In this document: piece after piece, positions 4,340 through 6,744 of the stretch
How the letters are laid out: each line of letters opens with the position of its first letter
Position numbering within the stretch: position 1 is the stretch's first letter
Notes under the pieces: model-generated
Seen by the model: the letters and a program-made list of their open reading frames with translations, nothing else
Told to the model about the DNA's origin: nothing
The model's database searches: none
Assembly (NCBI GenBank): GCA_016215705.1
Contig: JACRIR010000218.1
Location: 1 to 6,744 of the forward strand
Origin: Candidatus Poribacteria bacterium
GTDB lineage: Bacteria; Abyssobacteria; SURF-5
Length of the DNA: 6,744 bases
Direction of reading: 5' to 3'
Made by a program: the position numbers and the translations under genes

Positions 4340-6744
4340 CTGCGACAGGCGCCTCGATTTCAACTATTGTGCCCGTTCCCGGCGTTGAATGAATAATGAC
4401 ACTGCCACCGATGAGTCCCACTCGCTCTTTCATTCCGATTATGCCAAGGCTCGAGTTTGCGCCGGTTCCTGAGACGTCAAATCCAAGGCCATTGTCTTCA
4501 ATGACCATGACAAGCTTCCCATTCTTCTGAAAAAGCTCTACTCTTACAAAGGCCGCCCTTGCATGACGAATCACGTTGTTGAGCGCTTCCTGCAATATCC
4601 GGTACAAGCAGGTGTCAATCGTTGATCCGTATCCCTCTCTCTCAACGCGGCACTTCCACTCACACTTGATGCGCGTGGTGGCCTGGAATTGCTCCAGGTA
4701 TGCTTCAATGGCCGCGACCAGGCCGATATCATCGAGAATATTGGGCCGCAACGCGGTGGAAATTCGGCGGATGGTGGCCAGCGTCGCGGCAAGAGTTCTA
4801 TGGACGTTGTGGGCTATCCTGTCGAGTTCGCAATCCTTGATATTCACAAACTTTAGGAGCGAGTCCACGTCCATTTTCACTGATGTGACGAATTGGCCGA
4901 GTTCGTCGTGGAGGTCTCTCGATATGCGCCGTCTCTCTTCCTCCTGCACTTCTATCAGTCGCTTCGAGAGCAGATGCGCCTCGGTCCTCGATTTCTCAAG
5001 CGCGCGCTCGAGCTCTTTCTGCTCGGTAACGTCCCTCGCGATACCGACGACCCCGACCGGATTCCCATCCTTGATGATGGGCGCGGAGTTGACTGAATAG
5101 GTTCGCACTCCGCTTTTCTTGGTGACAACCCTGATCTCACCGCTTTGAGGAATGCCTTCGCGAAGACGTTCCTGACGGCTTGCCTCGTAAACCCTGTCCT
5201 CCGGCGCGACGATGGAACGAGCATCCAGCGCCCGCCAATCTATGCCCAGTTCCGATGCCGTCTCTATCCCTTTGTGGTTGATGAATGTAATCCTGTCGTC
5301 AAGGTCCGCCGTAAAAATAATATCGCTGGCATTGTCCAGCAGACCTTGGAGATAGTTCCGCGTTTCCAGCAAATCCTCTCTGAGCTTCCTCTTCTCCGTA
5401 ATGTCGCGGGCTATCCCGAAGGCGCCGGAAACCTTTCCGGCTTTCCAGATAGGCACTTCATTCACAGAGAACAGCCGAAGGCTTCCATCCCTGTGTCGCA
5501 GCCTCGTCTCATAACTTTGAGGAATACCCGCGTGCACCAGCGTTCTGTGCTGGAGGCCCTTCTCCGCCTCCTCTTGCGACATGAGCACATGAGGGTCTAC
5601 GCCGATCCATTCCGCTACGTTATAGCCGAGGATATCCAGACCCCTGCGATTCACGAATGTCAGATTGCCCTCGAGGTCCTGGGTGTAGACGATATCATTG
5701 GCGTTATCCATAAGACTCTGCAAGTGTTCCTTGGTCTCGAGGAGTTCCTGTTCGGCTTGCTTCCGCCCGGTGATGTCCATCGACATCCCCTGGACTACCC
5801 GCCCCTTTCCGTTTCGCGAATCCCCCGCCCGGCCACTGGTGAGGAACCACCGGTATTCGCCGGATTTGCTGCGGAATCGGTACTCAAGGCCCCTGACTAC
5901 TTTTCCCGAGAATGCTTCCTCAATTGCCCTGACAACCTGTGGGACATCGTCCGGATGTATGTATTCTATCGCTTGTTTTCCGATGAGGTCTCCCTCGGAA
6001 TAACCCAGGGAGTCAAACATCTGGTGGCTATAGTATGTGAATGCCCCGGATTCATCGAGCTCGAAGAAAACCTCGTTGACGTTCGCGATGATTTCCCCGT
6101 AACGCTCTTCGGATTGCCTGAGGGCCTCTTCCATCCTCTTGCGGTCTGTGATGTCTCTCACGACGTCGATGCTTCCAATGATCTTGTCATCCTTGACAAG
6201 AGACGCGGCGTTTACCTCGCAGAACTTCCGCGTCCCATCCTTGGCAATGAACTGGTACTCGATTGGAGGGGTGGGCTGACCGGCCAGGCTCATGGTTGTT
6301 CGATTGAAAGCCTGCTCGATATACTCCGGCGGCACAAGCTCCAACTCATCGATCCGGCGGCCAACGATCTCCTCCGGCTTGTACCCCGAAATGGTTTCGA
6401 CTGACGGCGTGATGCTGGTGACGCGGAACTCGCGGTCTATCGTGTATATCACATCGGTCACGCTTTCAAACAGCAACTGATATCTTTCTTCGTTCTCACG
6501 AAGGGTCTTCTCCGCAAGCACATGTTCGGTGACATCCACTACAAAGGCCGCCATCGCGGTTATCGTTCCATCCGCCGCCTTCACGGGCAGATAGCTGATA
6601 TCGTAATAACCCGGCTGTCTATCTTTCCTGTTTGTCACGCTGACAGGCAAACGTTTTCGATGCACGGGATTGCCCGCGCGGAATAACTCGTCCACCATTC
6701 GAATGACGGGTGAATCGGCCCCGAGCACTTCTTCAAGTGTCACA
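4326..6744 (-). CDS. Multi-PAS sensor histidine kinase, HisKA_3 type (5' end outside window)
   Basis: At least 805 residues are present and the N-terminus is missing. The apparent GTG at 6743 lies inside a PAS domain and is almost surely an internal valine, not the start. Using numbering from that codon: C-terminal half of a PAS (1-75), then four PAS domains at about 80-200, 205-328, 335-450 and 457-575, each ended by a DIT/DVT-type linker (such as DITDRKRMEEAL). HisKA_3 (about 595-680) has the phospho-acceptor H612 in RDLHDELGQ and the later RPNILDDIGLVAAIE. The ATPase domain has the N-box LQEALNNVIRHA, G1 IEDNGLGFD (D750) and LGIIGMKERV. All catalytic motifs look intact. No membrane helix is in the visible part, so it may be cytosolic unless the missing end anchors it. 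HisKA_3 kinases act on NarL-type regulators, and one overlaps the stop codon here. No haem, flavin or other cofactor motif was recognised in the PAS domains. PAS 4 and 5 look like a tandem duplication. Confidence 0.96.
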   Translation of the reverse strand, partial: VTLEEVLGADSPVIRMVDELFRAGNPVHRKRLPVSVTNRKDRQPGYYDISYLPVKAADGTITAMAAFVVDVTEHVLAEKTLRENEERYQLLFESVTDVIYTIDREFRVTSITPSVETISGYKPEEIVGRRIDELELVPPEYIEQAFNRTTMSLAGQPTPPIEYQFIAKDGTRKFCEVNAASLVKDDKIIGSIDVVRDITDRKRMEEALRQSEERYGEIIANVNEVFFELDESGAFTYYSHQMFDSLGYSEGDLIGKQAIEYIHPDDVPQVVRAIEEAFSGKVVRGLEYRFRSKSGEYRWFLTSGRAGDSRNGKGRVVQGMSMDITGRKQAEQELLETKEHLQSLMDNANDIVYTQDLEGNLTFVNRRGLDILGYNVAEWIGVDPHVLMSQEEAEKGLQHRTLVHAGIPQSYETRLRHRDGSLRLFSVNEVPIWKAGKVSGAFGIARDITEKRKLREDLLETRNYLQGLLDNASDIIFTADLDDRITFINHKGIETASELGIDWRALDARSIVAPEDRVYEASRQERLREGIPQSGEIRVVTKKSGVRTYSVNSAPIIKDGNPVGVVGIARDVTEQKELERALEKSRTEAHLLSKRLIEVQEEERRRISRDLHDELGQFVTSVKMDVDSLLKFVNIKDCELDRIAHNVHRTLAATLATIRRISTALRPNILDDIGLVAAIEAYLEQFQATTRIKCEWKCRVEREGYGSTIDTCLYRILQEALNNVIRHARAAFVRVELFQKNGKLVMVIEDNGLGFDVSGTGANSSLGIIGMKERVGLIGGSVIIHSTPGTGTIVEIEAPVAEEER

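Noticed and set aside
5145-6404. 419-codon open frame on the plus strand
   Set aside because: It lies wholly antisense to well-conserved PAS domains of the right-hand kinase; its residues show no domain and the length is explained by codon bias on the opposite strand.
6741-6743. GTG as the true start of the right-hand kinase
   Set aside because: It falls in the middle of a PAS domain with no ribosome-binding site visible; the frame is open at the window edge, so the gene continues upstream.

Overview
The window is a block of two-component signalling genes from an unidentified bacterium, all read from the minus strand. In transcription order (right to left) it holds: a multi-PAS histidine kinase whose 5' end lies outside the window (4326-6744); a NarL/FixJ-type response regulator (3694-4329) that overlaps the kinase stop by ATGA; a repeat-rich gap (3196-3693); a membrane histidine kinase with an extracytoplasmic sensor, HAMP, PAS and HisKA/HATPase core (832-3195); a second repeat-rich gap (429-831); and a stand-alone receiver protein of the Rcp1/CheY type that runs off the left edge (1-428).

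The two kinases belong to different classes and each sits beside the kind of regulator expected for it. The right-hand kinase has a HisKA_3 dimerisation domain (HDELGQ motif) and is followed by a LuxR-type DNA-binding regulator, a NarX/NarL- or DegS/DegU-like pairing that should end in transcription control. The left-hand kinase has a classical HisKA domain of the sort common in phytochrome-like and multi-PAS kinases (AHDLRTPL H-box). It is followed by a single-domain receiver with no output domain, which should pass the signal by phosphotransfer or protein contact. No metabolic or transport gene lies in the window, so the ligands and targets cannot be named.

The sequence not explained by genes is in the two gaps (403 and 498 bases). 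Both are packed with short dispersed-repeat-like elements: hairpins built on a GGGAC-N-GTCCC core, palindromes with a TGTAGGG(G/A)CGC head, a 9-base tandem repeat of the GCAAAGA kind, and a 10-bp direct repeat. Several small open frames in the gaps are translations of these repeats and are not genes. Such repeat load is typical of large genomes of uncultured or environmental bacteria (for example deltaproteobacterial, PVC or related candidate phyla), but this assignment is only an impression; nothing here fixes the taxon.

I do not see a clearly new biological system. The points most worth a second look are the repeat families, the ambiguous start of the receiver protein (one start lies inside a repeat), and a 10-base motif that lies exactly 41 bases upstream of the start codons of both the receiver and the membrane kinase.
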